Origin: Rhynchopus sp. YZ270_cl-10
Lineage: Eukaryota > Euglenozoa > Diplonemea > Diplonemida > Diplonemidae
Length of the DNA stretch: 64,000 bases
Direction: 5' to 3'
NCBI GenBank assembly: GCA_964035575.1
Contig: OZ037850.1
Coordinates: 1,649,467 to 1,713,466, forward strand
Positions 49,479 to 59,400 of this stretch are shown in pieces. The first letter of the stretch is position 1. Each line of letters starts with the position of its first letter. The notes under the pieces were generated by a model. That model saw nothing but the letters and a program-made list of their open reading frames with translations, ran no database searches and was not told the origin of the DNA. Both the position numbers and the translations under genes were made by a program.

Positions 49479-51504
49479 GAGCATTGACTCGTCATGTTTT
49501 CAGCTCGTAATTATGTGAATTCTATGTGAAGGTCTCGTCGTATTATATTGTTGTTTCTTTTCTTTCTTTTTTTTGCGCCCTTTTATAAATTTTATTTTCG
49601 TTTTTTTCCCCCTCCTCGATATTATTTCTCCAGTTCGTTGTAGGGGGTTTTTTTATATTTTCCGAAGAACTGCAAGTCAGAGTTGGCGCTTCTAATAAAG
49701 AAGCGCCTTTCTGATTCTGCACGTTGACACTTTCCCTTTCCCTTGTTTTTTTAAACTCAGGCAGCTACGTGTCTATGGGCGATCGTGTGCTAATACAGAA
49801 AGTATCAGTCACGACTGTCCTTGCACTCTTTTTTGTATTCTTGTTGGCTTTACAGGGCTCACTTCTGTTTACTTCGTGACTTTTCCCGAAAACTTGGTCC
49901 TATCCTACGATTCTCGTCTGATTTACCCATTTTTTTGATACTGAAATTCATGGCCTGTGCCACACTTCCGAGTGTGAGAAGTGATCCTTGCAGTCTGGCC
50001 CAACGGTGTTTCCCTGACTGTGCTCTGATCCTTGGCGGATGACACCCAACCTCTTGCTGGTGAGGTATGAAGGTGTCTCCGCGTTTGCTATTCATGAGTG
50101 TGTCTGGGATTTCCGGTTCTTTTTACTGCTTGACCTGTTTGCCTGCTATTCAGCGCTTCTCTGCTGCTTGTGTGTACTTCTGGTTGTTCCACTTGTCACT
50201 GTGTAGCGATCGTTGCAACACATTTCAGTTTGTTAGCGTTAGTTTACCAGGTACTCTTTTTCGTTTTGCTGTCGTCTTGCCGGTGCAGGACACAGTATGT
50301 TTTCCGATTTCAATTCTTCAACGCCTATCTATTAGGCCTTTCGTATTCTCCATGCCGGTCCCGGCATGCTCCCTTTTTTTGTTGTTTAACCTGATCGTTT
50401 GAACTCGCTTTACAAAGTGTTTTCAGTCAGGTCAGGTGCCTGCGTCCGCCGGTGTACGGTGAGGTGTTTTCACTTTTGTCTTTTTTCTTCTCGTTCCATT
50501 TGACACAGAGACCGTTTGAACTCGCTTCTCAGAAGAGTGTTCTGCCATGTCTTTCTATTACCCACTTCTGGGTAGTTTGCCTCTTTTTTCCTTGTTTTGC
50601 CTTTTACAAAATATATAAGCCTTGTTGGCGTTCCCGAGTGTCTGATATTGACAGGCCCCTGACAGGTGCTTGACAAGATTTCGGGAACACCACTTGAATA
50701 ATCAAAAATACAAAACGCCTATCCACTGTGGTGTTTTCCCTTTCCTCCTCTTCCTGGTGTGGATGTTGTGCCTGTTGAGGCCTTCATCTTCCAAGGTTTG
50801 CTTTCACCCCCTTTATCATAGCCTCCTTTTCCCGTTTTCTGTGTCAGCCTGCACCAGAGACCCTGGTGGTGTGAGACGTAAACTACACAATGTAGCAACG
50901 TCATCTTCTTCGCACACTGAAGTGGGCTCTGTGCGCTGGTTAAGCACCGTTTCCGTTTTATGAGTAAGATGCTAACGAGTCACACAATTCCACCTTCCAC
51001 CCCCCTTGCCTTTCTGTACAAAAAGAAACACGTCACACAAACACAACGACCACAGCTGTTTCAGGGTTTGAATAAACATAAGTTCCCACTCTTCACCGTG
51101 TGTTGCTGCGGCAACTACGGTGAGATTCTGACTGCGCCGAAAATTTCCACGAATGATACGACTTATGCTGGATCGACCCTGTCCGGTCTGACAAATCTGA
51201 AAAATTCTGGCCGAAGTGTAATTGTTTTTTGATTGTTGGTCAGTTGGTTGCTTTTCCTCCCGTTCACAGCCGTACCCATGACAGGATTATTACAACCAAG
51301 GAACGATGAGGTCCGTGTGTGTGCTGCTATTGGGCCCTCTCACTCAGCAGAGGTATCTCTCATGCATTTCCCTCCTGCCTCCTCAACACTCCCAAAACAA
51401 AACAGATGCGGGAGTAGGGGTGCCCTTTTATATACCACTCACGTACACATCCTTTGCATGAGCTCGACTCAGACGTGTTTTAGCACGTTGTCATCTACTC
51501 TTTT
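49479..51504. other. 2-kb region without a confident gene
   Basis: The first 230 nt hold AT-rich 3' flank and a strong hairpin at 49685-49707. 49750-51000 is more mixed in base composition, with a repeated GTTTGAACTCGCTT (50397-50410 and 50514-50527). 51060-51352 has exon-like frames (for example GLNKHKFPLFTVCCCGNYGE) bounded by TTTCAG and TTCACAG sites and may contain 5' exons of the WD40 gene or a relic; I cannot join them reliably. Confidence 0.5.
49685..49707 (+). terminator. Nine-bp hairpin with AATAA loop after the giant gene
   Basis: GGCGCTTCT/AGAAGCGCC perfect stem; the loop plus next base spell AATAAA. It is about 210 nt after the stop codon and followed by TTTCTG. Could be a 3'-end processing structure. 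Confidence 0.45.
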
Positions 51505-54141
51505 ATGCAGATCCTCGCTTTGTGGACAGTTTCGTTACACCTCCACGTCCTCCCTGCCTGCCTGAATGGAGACGACGCGGCCTGTGTCGGAAGGATCACT
51601 GGACACACCTCGTATGTCTTTGCCATCGACTATTCCCCTTCTGGGACGCGCCTCATAACTGGAAGGAACGACAACTCGATACGTGAATGGGACACCTCGA
51701 CTGGGGATATGGTACAGTCCTATACAGGCCATGTGTCTGCGGTGTGGGCGGTGCGGTACTCACCGGATGGGGCAACGGTGGTAAGTGGTGATGCTGATGG
51801 AAATTTGAAGATATGGCGTGTCAGTGACGGTACCGTGCAGCAGACCGTCGATGTTGGCTCCAGTGTGCACAGTGTCGCGTTCTCGAGTGGGGGTACGCAG
51901 ATTGTGACCGGGGATGCGGGGAACGCTGTGCGTGTGTGGACTTCCTCTGGTGCGGTGGCCTACGTGCTCTCCAGGCCTAGCAGTGCGGTGAAGGGTGCAG
52001 AGTTCTCTCCAGACGACACCCGCATAGTGTCCAGTTCTAATAGAGACATCATCGTGTGGAATGTGGCAAGCAAGTCCGTGGAGTTCATCCTGACAGGGCA
52101 CACGGCAGAGGTTCTGACCGTGGCCTACTCTCCAGATGGGAAAAAGGTTGCAAGCGGCGGTAAGGACAGAACAGTGATCATCTGGGACCTCGCCACGCAG
52201 AAGGCAGAGGCCACCTTCCTTGGGCATACAGGGTGGGTGCATTCCATTGCGTACTCGACCAATGGTGCGTACATAGTGTCTGCAGGTTCCGGGGATAACA
52301 ACGTGAAGATGTGGGTGCCAGACAGTTCGCTATCCCTCATCCTCGACATGAAGGGACACACAGATACCGTCCACAGTGTGCGGTTCTCTAAGGATGTGCG
52401 CTTCATTGCTAGTGGATCGTACGACGAGTCGGTGCGTGTGTGGAAGAATCCGAAAGGGCCACCTGACACAGACCCACCTGCCACAGACCCACCTGTAACT
52501 GATCCACCTGCAACAGACGCGCCAAAAACCGAAGCTCCAGAAACTGCGTTGCCATCTACACTCACACCAGGAAACACCCACTCCCCACCCACGCCAGCAC
52601 CCGACACAGCCATCCCTGAGACGCTTCCCCCACGGACACCTGCACCGGACACTGCTGTGCCTTCTACACTCACACCGGGGCACACGCGCCCTCCGGCCAC
52701 ACCTGCCCCAAAGACGGCTGCTCCTACAACTGCGCCCACCACGCTGCAGACAGCTCCACCGGACACACTGGCACCGACAACACTCACACCGCAGCCGCTG
52801 CTGAGCCAGCCCGATGATGGGAGCGCAGTGTTGGAGGGGTACACAGAATGGACCACAACCGCAACGGCTTCAGGGGTGACTGGTGGTGCCTTGGCGACGA
52901 CGGTGGTGACGGGTGGGTCGTTCACCATGACGTCGCACGGCCTGTCGCGTGTGGCGCGTGCACAGATGTACCTCCGCATGCTGGAGTGCCCACGAGACAC
53001 GGCAACACCGATGCCGTTTGTCCTGAGCCCCTCGCAGCTCAGAATCGGCAGAGACACACTCCGTGAGGAACGTGGTGCTGCTGTCGGGAACACCGTGATC
53101 ATCACCATGCTCGTCCTGACGACGTGCCTCGGAGCCTTGGTGCACAGCAGTGTGTACGGCACGCCAGGTGTGCTGGCCTCTCTCTGTGCAATGCCTGTCC
53201 CGGTGGTGTGCCTTGTGTTGGAGCTGCTGTGGACGCCTATCATGCAAGGCGCCACTGCGTTGGTGCTTCACGGAAGCCACGCCGATCTGGGTGTGGGCTT
53301 CGGCATTCTGCTGCTGTCTGCAGGGGTGATTGCATGGCTGCTGTGGCTGGCAAATCGTGCTCGGAAGACATACATCACTGCTGCTGTGCCGCCGACGCGC
53401 TGGCTGGATCGGTACGTCGCCGCACGGTGGGAGTGGCGTGAACAGACACCGACACATGCGCTGCGTGCGTCTGCCTGCGTCTTCGACGGGTACCGCTTTG
53501 AGCACAGCGAGTACTTCGCCATACAGCTCATCTTCACGGGCTCCATCGGCGTTCTCTTTGGGTGGAACCCACAGACGCTTGTGAACTGTGCAGGACGGGC
53601 GGGGCTTATTACCTGCATGCCGCTGATCTGGACTGCCATCGTGCTGAAAGACAAGCCGTTGTCACGGTGGGTGGAGAACTGGGTGGAGGTGCTGCTTGGG
53701 CTGCTTGAGTTTGCGTTTGCTGTGGTTGCGTTTCTGGGGGTGTCGCAGGAGAACGAGGCGCTGATCGGTGCGGGGGAGAACCTTGGCGAGTGGGTGGGGA
53801 ATGCGGCTGTGCTGAAGTTCCTTCTGGACATCTGGCTGTACTGCCGGGAACGGTGGTATGCAGAGGTCGACCGGAAGACGAAGGTTAACAGGATGCCACC
53901 AGACCCACATGCTGTGTCCTTCGCACACCCGGAACCACCACCCATGCAAGAGGACCTCATGGCACTCCTGTGCGAGGCTCGTGCCGAAGTCGACAAGTAC
54001 AAGGGTATCGTCGGCAATTACAAGCGTATCGTGTCTGCCCAAGCTGCTGAGCTCGTAGAGAGCAGACGCACTGCTGCAGACACACAACTTGCCCTCGAGG
54101 ATGCAAGGCGATTTAACCCCCATGACTTCATCTATCTGTGA
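51505..54141 (+). CDS. Extracellular WD40 propeller with polytopic membrane C-terminus
   Basis: 878 residues. The N-terminus is hydrophobic (ILALWTVSLHLHVLPACL), signal-peptide-like. Residues ~30-320 contain seven WD40 repeats (units such as GHTSYVFAIDYSPSGTRLIT, GHTAEVLTVAYSPDGKKVAS, ending in VRVW or IIWD). A Thr/Pro-rich linker (~325-435; DPPATDPPVTDPP, TPAPDT) follows, typical of surface stalks. Residues ~440-530 are a folded segment, then at least five to six hydrophobic helices lie between ~535 and ~790 (TVIITMLVLTTCLGALV, GFGILLLSAGVIAWLLWLA, FAIQLIFTGSIGVLFGW and others). A coiled-coil tail (~825-870) is probably cytosolic. WD40 propellers are normally intracellular, so this topology is odd. 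The ATG lies inside a TTTATGCAG motif, so the true 5' end may involve an upstream exon. Confidence 0.8.
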   Translation: MQILALWTVSLHLHVLPACLNGDDAACVGRITGHTSYVFAIDYSPSGTRLITGRNDNSIREWDTSTGDMVQSYTGHVSAVWAVRYSPDGATVVSGDADGNLKIWRVSDGTVQQTVDVGSSVHSVAFSSGGTQIVTGDAGNAVRVWTSSGAVAYVLSRPSSAVKGAEFSPDDTRIVSSSNRDIIVWNVASKSVEFILTGHTAEVLTVAYSPDGKKVASGGKDRTVIIWDLATQKAEATFLGHTGWVHSIAYSTNGAYIVSAGSGDNNVKMWVPDSSLSLILDMKGHTDTVHSVRFSKDVRFIASGSYDESVRVWKNPKGPPDTDPPATDPPVTDPPATDAPKTEAPETALPSTLTPGNTHSPPTPAPDTAIPETLPPRTPAPDTAVPSTLTPGHTRPPATPAPKTAAPTTAPTTLQTAPPDTLAPTTLTPQPLLSQPDDGSAVLEGYTEWTTTATASGVTGGALATTVVTGGSFTMTSHGLSRVARAQMYLRMLECPRDTATPMPFVLSPSQLRIGRDTLREERGAAVGNTVIITMLVLTTCLGALVHSSVYGTPGVLASLCAMPVPVVCLVLELLWTPIMQGATALVLHGSHADLGVGFGILLLSAGVIAWLLWLANRARKTYITAAVPPTRWLDRYVAARWEWREQTPTHALRASACVFDGYRFEHSEYFAIQLIFTGSIGVLFGWNPQTLVNCAGRAGLITCMPLIWTAIVLKDKPLSRWVENWVEVLLGLLEFAFAVVAFLGVSQENEALIGAGENLGEWVGNAAVLKFLLDIWLYCRERWYAEVDRKTKVNRMPPDPHAVSFAHPEPPPMQEDLMALLCEARAEVDKYKGIVGNYKRIVSAQAAELVESRRTAADTQLALEDARRFNPHDFIYL

Positions 54142-54270
54142 TGATTAAATGAGTGTGCACGTGAAGTTCATTTTCTTTTTGTTGGGCTGGACCTTACATT
54201 GCATCCGGGGATCCGTTCCTCCTGAAACTCTCTGAAGGTGTTGACTGCTCGAACCGATATCTCCTACCTT

Positions 54271-54331
54271 TATGACGTCAGACCAACGTGTAACATTGGT
54301 ATGGCGTCAGACCAATGTGTAACATTGCCAC
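54271..54331. repeat. Tandem pair of palindromic 28-29-bp units
   Basis: ACGTCAGACCAACGTG TAACATTGG and GCGTCAGACCAATGTG TAACATTGCC repeat in tandem; each holds CAAYGT-GTA-ACATTG, an inverted repeat of 6 bp. Looks like a doubled binding site or small hairpin pair. Confidence 0.5.
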
Positions 54332-54386
54332 CCTTAAGCTGTGCTGTCTGTAAGCCTGACACCGCAAAATTCGAAAAATAAAGAAA

Positions 54387-54720
54387 GTGAGTGGCCTCCT
54401 TGCTGGTGGGGGTGGGTTTGTGGGACTGCGCCAAGCACACGTGTTGTGCATGCTGACGACGGTGCCTTGGACCTTGTCATCCAGGCATGCGCGCAACGTG
54501 GTATTTTCGCCTGAAGTCTGTTGGCAAGTGGCAGTAGCAGTTTCGCTGATATCACATGCCACGCTCTCTGCAGACGGGCAGCTGCAGGCACTGTGCATAC
54601 TCGTCTCACCGGCCTCGACGCTGTTGTCGCTCAGGCGTCGTTTTCCCCCGACGGAAGCCTTCTTGCCACTGCCGGGCACGACGGGTTGCTCCTTGTGTGT
54701 TCTCTTGTGATGGAAGTCTT
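54387..54720 (+). pseudogene. WD40-repeat gene fragment
   Basis: One frame reads LTGLDAVVAQASFSPDGSLL then ATAGHDGLLLV, an unmistakable WD40 unit (FSPDG, GHDG). Just upstream, another frame reads RNVVFSPE. The frames do not join without a shift, and no long open frame surrounds them. It lies 250 nt downstream of the intact WD40 gene and is best read as a decayed partial copy of that or a related gene. Confidence 0.5.
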
Positions 54721-54876
54721 CTGACAGCGAAAGGTGCGGTTATTGTTGCAAGAAATCGACTGTTTTTTTGAGGATTTCAATCAAGGTCATCTGTTTGTGT
54801 CGTGTAACGACACTCACTGCACAACACTCATTATTCGGAGTAAGGTAGTGATACCACTTCTACAAGGTTTTTCTAA

Positions 54877-54892
54877 AATGTGTGCAGACATT
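54877..54892 (+). promoter_or_regulatory. AATGT/ACATT stem-loop
   Basis: Five-bp stem around GTGCAG, followed by CATTCTTTTTCGTTTTCTTG, resembling the hairpin-plus-CATCTT-plus-GTTTTCTT arrangement but with a divergent loop. Confidence 0.3.
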
Positions 54893-55255
54893 CATTCTTT
54901 TTCGTTTTCTTGTTTTTTTTGTGTGTTCCACCTGATTTTTACCCGCGTTACCTGAGTATATGCGCGTAAAGGCGCGGCCAAACCCCACGCATTTTTCCCT
55001 ATATACGTGTAAATCCCCCCACAACCCGCCAATGTCACTCTTTTCCCTCTCCTTTTGAGCCTTTTGTCAAGACTCAGCAGAGCTGCTTGAACAAGTTTAC
55101 TAGCTAGGGACTTGTCGCTCCTCTCCACCGTCCTACCCCTACCGGAAGGCGCGAGATGAGAAGCATCTAACCTGACTAGACGATGCTGAGGTTGCGCCCC
55201 AATGCGAAGAGACGCAAGGCAAGGTGGTCTTACTTTGCAGTGTCCTTTGATGCCA

Positions 55256-55540
55256 TCAATCTACCGAGTGAGTGCGCATTGCCAGGTGAGGCTTGCCTTC
55301 ATGACACCTCATGAGAGATACCAGCTTGGCACCAGCGAAGAAAGTTGCGACCGATCCATGAGCCTCGCCTTTTGCAAACCCTGTGACAGCACCTTCGTCA
55401 GGGCAAGCGCCAGGGGTGCTATTGATTGCACAAGGTGTGCTGCAGGAGGTGGGGATGATCCGTTCCACCATCAGGTCGTACTGGCCGGGGTGCAAGCAGA
55501 AGGTGTGAAGGCTGGCAGTTGAAGTTGAAGGGCACACTGG
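55256..55540 (-). pseudogene. Reverse-transcriptase fragment (retroelement relic)
   Basis: Read on the - strand the sequence encodes VATFFAGAKLVSL, matching VAEFFAGANLVAL in the intact retroelement ORF at 61040-61080. The surrounding residues have diverged and there is no catalytic YxDD nearby. This shows an older, oppositely oriented insertion of the same family 1 kb upstream of the intact copy. Confidence 0.5.
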
Positions 55541-55855
55541 GCAGACGGAACCGACGCTGTTGCATCACGACTGATGATGTCGCACCTGTTTGATGAGGCT
55601 GGGTGGGAGTAGCACGCTGCATTTGATGCGAGCACACACCGTCACAGGACAAGCACAGGTGCAGGGGTGCTATTGATTGCACCAGGTGTGCTGAAGGAGG
55701 TCGTACTGGCCGCACGGGGTGCAAGCAGAAGGTGCGAAGGCTGGTACTAGGAGTTGAAGTTGAAGGGCACACTGGGATGATTTGTCGCACCTGTTGGATG
55801 AAGGATGGGTGGGAGGTGCACGCTTCATTTGATGCAGGGACAAGCACAGGTGCAT
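55405..55855. repeat. Tandem duplication of ~240 bp
   Basis: Two units (about 55405-55640 and 55645-55855) share GGGGTGCTATTGATTGCAC, GGTCGTACTGGCC, GGTGCAAGCAGAAGGTG, AGTTGAAGTTGAAGGGCACA and TCGCACCTGTT, with indels between them. The second unit abuts the minisatellite. Confidence 0.7.
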
Positions 55856-55863
55856 CAGTCTTC

Positions 55864-56305
55864 CTTGCACAGCATCCTTGCACAGCATCCTTGCACAGCA
55901 TCCTTGCACAGCATCCTTGCACAGCATCCTTGCACAGCATCCTTGCACAGCATCCTTGCACAGCATCCTTGCACAGCATCCTTGCACAGCATCCTTGCAC
56001 AGCATCCTTGCACAGCATCCTTGCACAGCATCCTTGCACAGCATCCTTGCACAGCATCCTTGCACAGCATCCTTGCACAGCATCCTTGCACAGCATCCTT
56101 GCACAGCATCCTTGCACAGCATCCTTGCACAGCATCCTTGCACAGCATCCTTGCACAGCATCCTTGCACAGCATCCTTGCACAGCATCCTTGCACAGCAT
56201 CCTTGCACAGCATCCTTGCACAGCATCCTTGCACAGCATCCTTGCACAGCATCCTTGCACAGCATCCTTGCACAGCATCCTTGCACAGCATCCTTGCACA
56301 GCATC
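55864..56305. repeat. 13-bp minisatellite, 34 perfect copies
   Basis: The unit CTTGCACAGCATC is repeated exactly 34 times (442 bp) with no visible substitution. Because 13 is not a multiple of 3, all frames on both strands stay open and give 13-residue periodic peptides (for example LHSILAQHPCTAS), so long frames running through it are artefacts. The homogeneity implies very recent expansion or continuous homogenisation. Confidence 0.97.
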
Positions 56306-56491
56306 CCTCCCTCCCCCTTTTTAGGGGTTCATTTTTTTTTACAAGGGGTTCATTTTTTTTTACAAGGGTGGTGTGTTCCGGGGTATCGGAAAATCCTAAA
56401 AAACCTTATTTGCCCGGTTTCCGGCGAAGCGCAAGGCGTAGTGTGTCTTGTCCTTCTTTGTTTTCGTTTTTTGGTTTTTGCTTTTTTAAAA

Positions 56492-59400
56492 ATGAGGAGG
56501 AAGGCCCTTTTGGGGGCGTTGTGGGTGGTGCTGCATGTCTGCATCAGCAGCAGCAGCAGGAGCTACACCAGCAGCAACAACAAGAGCAGCAACAGCAGCA
56601 ACAGCAGCAACAGCAGCAACAGCAGCAACAGCAGCAACAGCAGCAACAGCAGCAACAGCAGCAACAGCAGCAACAGCAGCAACAGCAGCAACAGCAGCAA
56701 CAGCAGCAACAGCAGCAACAGCAGCAACAGCAGCAACAGCAGCAACAGCAGCAACAGCAGCAACAGCAGCAACAGCAGCAACAGCAGCAACAGCAGCAAC
56801 AGCAGCAACAGCAGCAACAGCAGCAACAGCAGCAACAGCAGCAACAGCAGCAACAGCAGCAACAGCAGCAACAACATATGCTACACCAGCTGCAACTGCA
56901 GCAGCAGCAACATCAGCAACAAGAGCAGCAGCAACAACAGCAGCAGCAACAGCAGCAACAGGAGCAACAACTTAAGCTGCATCAACAGCAGTAGCAGGAG
57001 CCCCCTTCCCCCCCTTTTTTACCCCAAAAAGAGGCCTCTTGAGCCCAACAACCCAAGCAGCTGCAGCTTTGATAGCAGCAACAAAAACGTGTGTGGAGGC
57101 AACAAAGCAAAGAACTGTTGTCATAACAACCCACACCCCCCTTCCCCCCATGATATCCCCAAAAAGAGGCAATGTATGCCCAACCACATCAGTGGCTGCA
57201 ACTGTGATAGCAGCAAAAACGAAATCTTCGGAGTCCTGGGTGGGGTCCCAGTATCACCCCTGGTGTGCAGCAGCAGCAGTTCCAAAGGCCTTTACAGCAG
57301 CAGTTCCAACAGCAGGCTCTACAGCTTTTTCACCAGCAGTTCCAAAGGCTTCTGCAGCAGCGGTTCCAACAGCAGGTCCAACAGCAGTTCCAACAGCAGG
57401 CACAACAGCAGTTTAAACAGCAGTTCCAACGGCTTCTGCAGCAGCAGTTCCACGAGCGTTTCCAAAAGCAGTTCCAGCAGCAGTTCCAACAGCAGGCACA
57501 ACAGCAGTTTCAACTGCAGTTCCAAAGACTTCTGCAGCAGCAGCTCCAACGGCAGGTCCATCAGCAGTTCCAACAGCAGGCTCAACAACAGCAGTTTCAA
57601 CAGCAAGGACTTCTGCGGCAGCAGCTCTAACGGCAGGTCCAACAGCAGTTCCAACAGTAGGCTTAACAGCAGTTTCAACAGCAGTTCCACAGACTTCTGC
57701 AGCAGCGGTTCCAACAGCAGGTCCAGCAGCAGTTCCAACAGCAGGCACAACAACAGCAGTTTCAACAGCAGTTCCAATGGCTTCTGCAGCAGCAGTTCCA
57801 ACAGCGTTTCCAAAAGCAGTTCCAGCAACAGGCACAACAGCAGGCACAACAGCAGTTTCATCAGCAAGGACTTCTGCGGCAGCAGCTCCAACGGCAGGTC
57901 CATCAGCAGTTCCAACAGCAGGCTCAACAACAGCAGTTTCAACAGCAGTTCCAATGGCTTCTGCAGCAGCAGTTCCAACAGCGTTTCCAAAAGCAGTTCC
58001 AGCAACAGGCACAACAGCAGGCACAACAGCAGTTTCATCAGCAAGGACTTCTGCGGCAGCAGCTCTAACGGCAGGTCCAACAGCAGTTCCAACAGTAGGC
58101 TTAACAGCAGTTTCAACAGCAGTTCCACAGACTTCTGCAGCAGCGGTTCCAACAGCGTCTCCAAAAGCAGTTCCAGCAGCAGTTCCAACAGCAGGCACAA
58201 CAGCAGTTTCAACTGCAGTTCCAAAGACTTCTGCAGCAGCAGTTCCAACAGCAGGTCCAACAGCAGTTCCAACAGCAGGCACAACAGCAGTTTCAACTGC
58301 AGTTCCAAAGACTTCTGCAGCAGCAGTTCCAACAGCAGGTCCAACAGCAGCACCAACATCAACAGCAGACGCAGCAACAACATCAGCGACAACAACCTAG
58401 GGGGTGGTGAGCGAGGTATGCTGGTGTTCGGGGTCAGCCTTGCGGGGCGAGAAGGACAGAGTGGCTGTGTGATGATGCGGGTGTGGCAAAAGGGGTGTGT
58501 ACAGATAGAGTTTTGGTTCGACTGGTGGTGCAACCTCTGGGAGGTCTTCACCTCCTTGCGTCAGCCTGACCCCTGCTGGGTAGCCGAGGCACCTGAGTGG
58601 GGAGTGTTTGTGTCGTTCGCGGTCCTGGATCTGTGGAAGGACAGACGCGCCCCTACCCTCAGTCATCTCATTTTGTGGCTGGTGGGCAGGAGGACCAGGA
58701 GGACGCGACGAGGACACCGGTCCTTGAACTGGACCAAGTCACAGGCGGGCAGGCTCCGTCGGCGCAAGGCGCCCTGCAATCGTCCGCCCTCCCCGGCAGC
58801 GCACCCAGTTTTCCGCAGGATCAGGGTCGCCGATGCGTTGAGAGGTGCTTTGCAGTGTGTGGCCATCTGGGTTCTGGTTTTTGTGGGGTCTGAGCTTGGG
58901 AGGTCAGCGCCACATGCTTTGGGTTGTGCGCTTTTTCGGGACGCGGAGGTGCTGGGGGTGGGTCTGCTGCGGGGACTGTGCCGCGCACGCAGGGGGTGGC
59001 GGTGGCTGGAAGGGGCGAGCGAGCGAGTGCACCGATGGACCGGAGGGATCCGAGTGGCTGCCAGCTTGGTGAGAGCCAGTGTGATGGGGGTGGGTCAGTT
59101 GTCGGTGCGTGCAGCCGAGTGGGTGTGGGTTGCATGGTCCGCAGGTGGTTGTTTGGCGGGTTTTGTGGCACTGGTCGGCGTCGCGCGCCCACTTGGCTGG
59201 GTTCTTCTCTTGGAGGTGCGCCGTGTGGCAGCACGCAGGTGGACTCGTAGGATCGGGATGGCATTTGGCATGCTGGCGGTGTCCCTACTGGTCTTGCTGT
59301 CGTTGTTGTGGCGAGCGGTGACGCCCTGGGACCTGCGCCCTGCCCCTGCTGATCCGGAGCACCCGGTAAGCTTGTCCCCGTTTGCGTTGACCGGTGGGTG

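Larger units (their letters stand above)
54142..55863. other. Intergenic region rich in relics and repeats
   Basis: No intact gene. It contains a duplicated palindrome (54271-54331), a WD40 relic (54387-54720), a hairpin (54877-54892), a reverse-transcriptase relic on the - strand (55256-55540) and a tandem 240-bp duplication (55405-55855) that runs into the 13-bp minisatellite. Confidence 0.65.

Noticed and set aside
55805..56491. Very long frame through the 13-bp repeats as the start of the retroelement protein
   Set aside because: All six frames are open in this repeat; the conserved 5' segment shared with copy 2 puts the start at 56492.
56535..56975. Poly(Ala-Thr), polyglutamine and polyleucine proteins at the CAG array
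   Set aside because: Alternate frames of the CAACAGCAG repeat; only the Ser/Asn frame connects to the conserved start and the reverse transcriptase.
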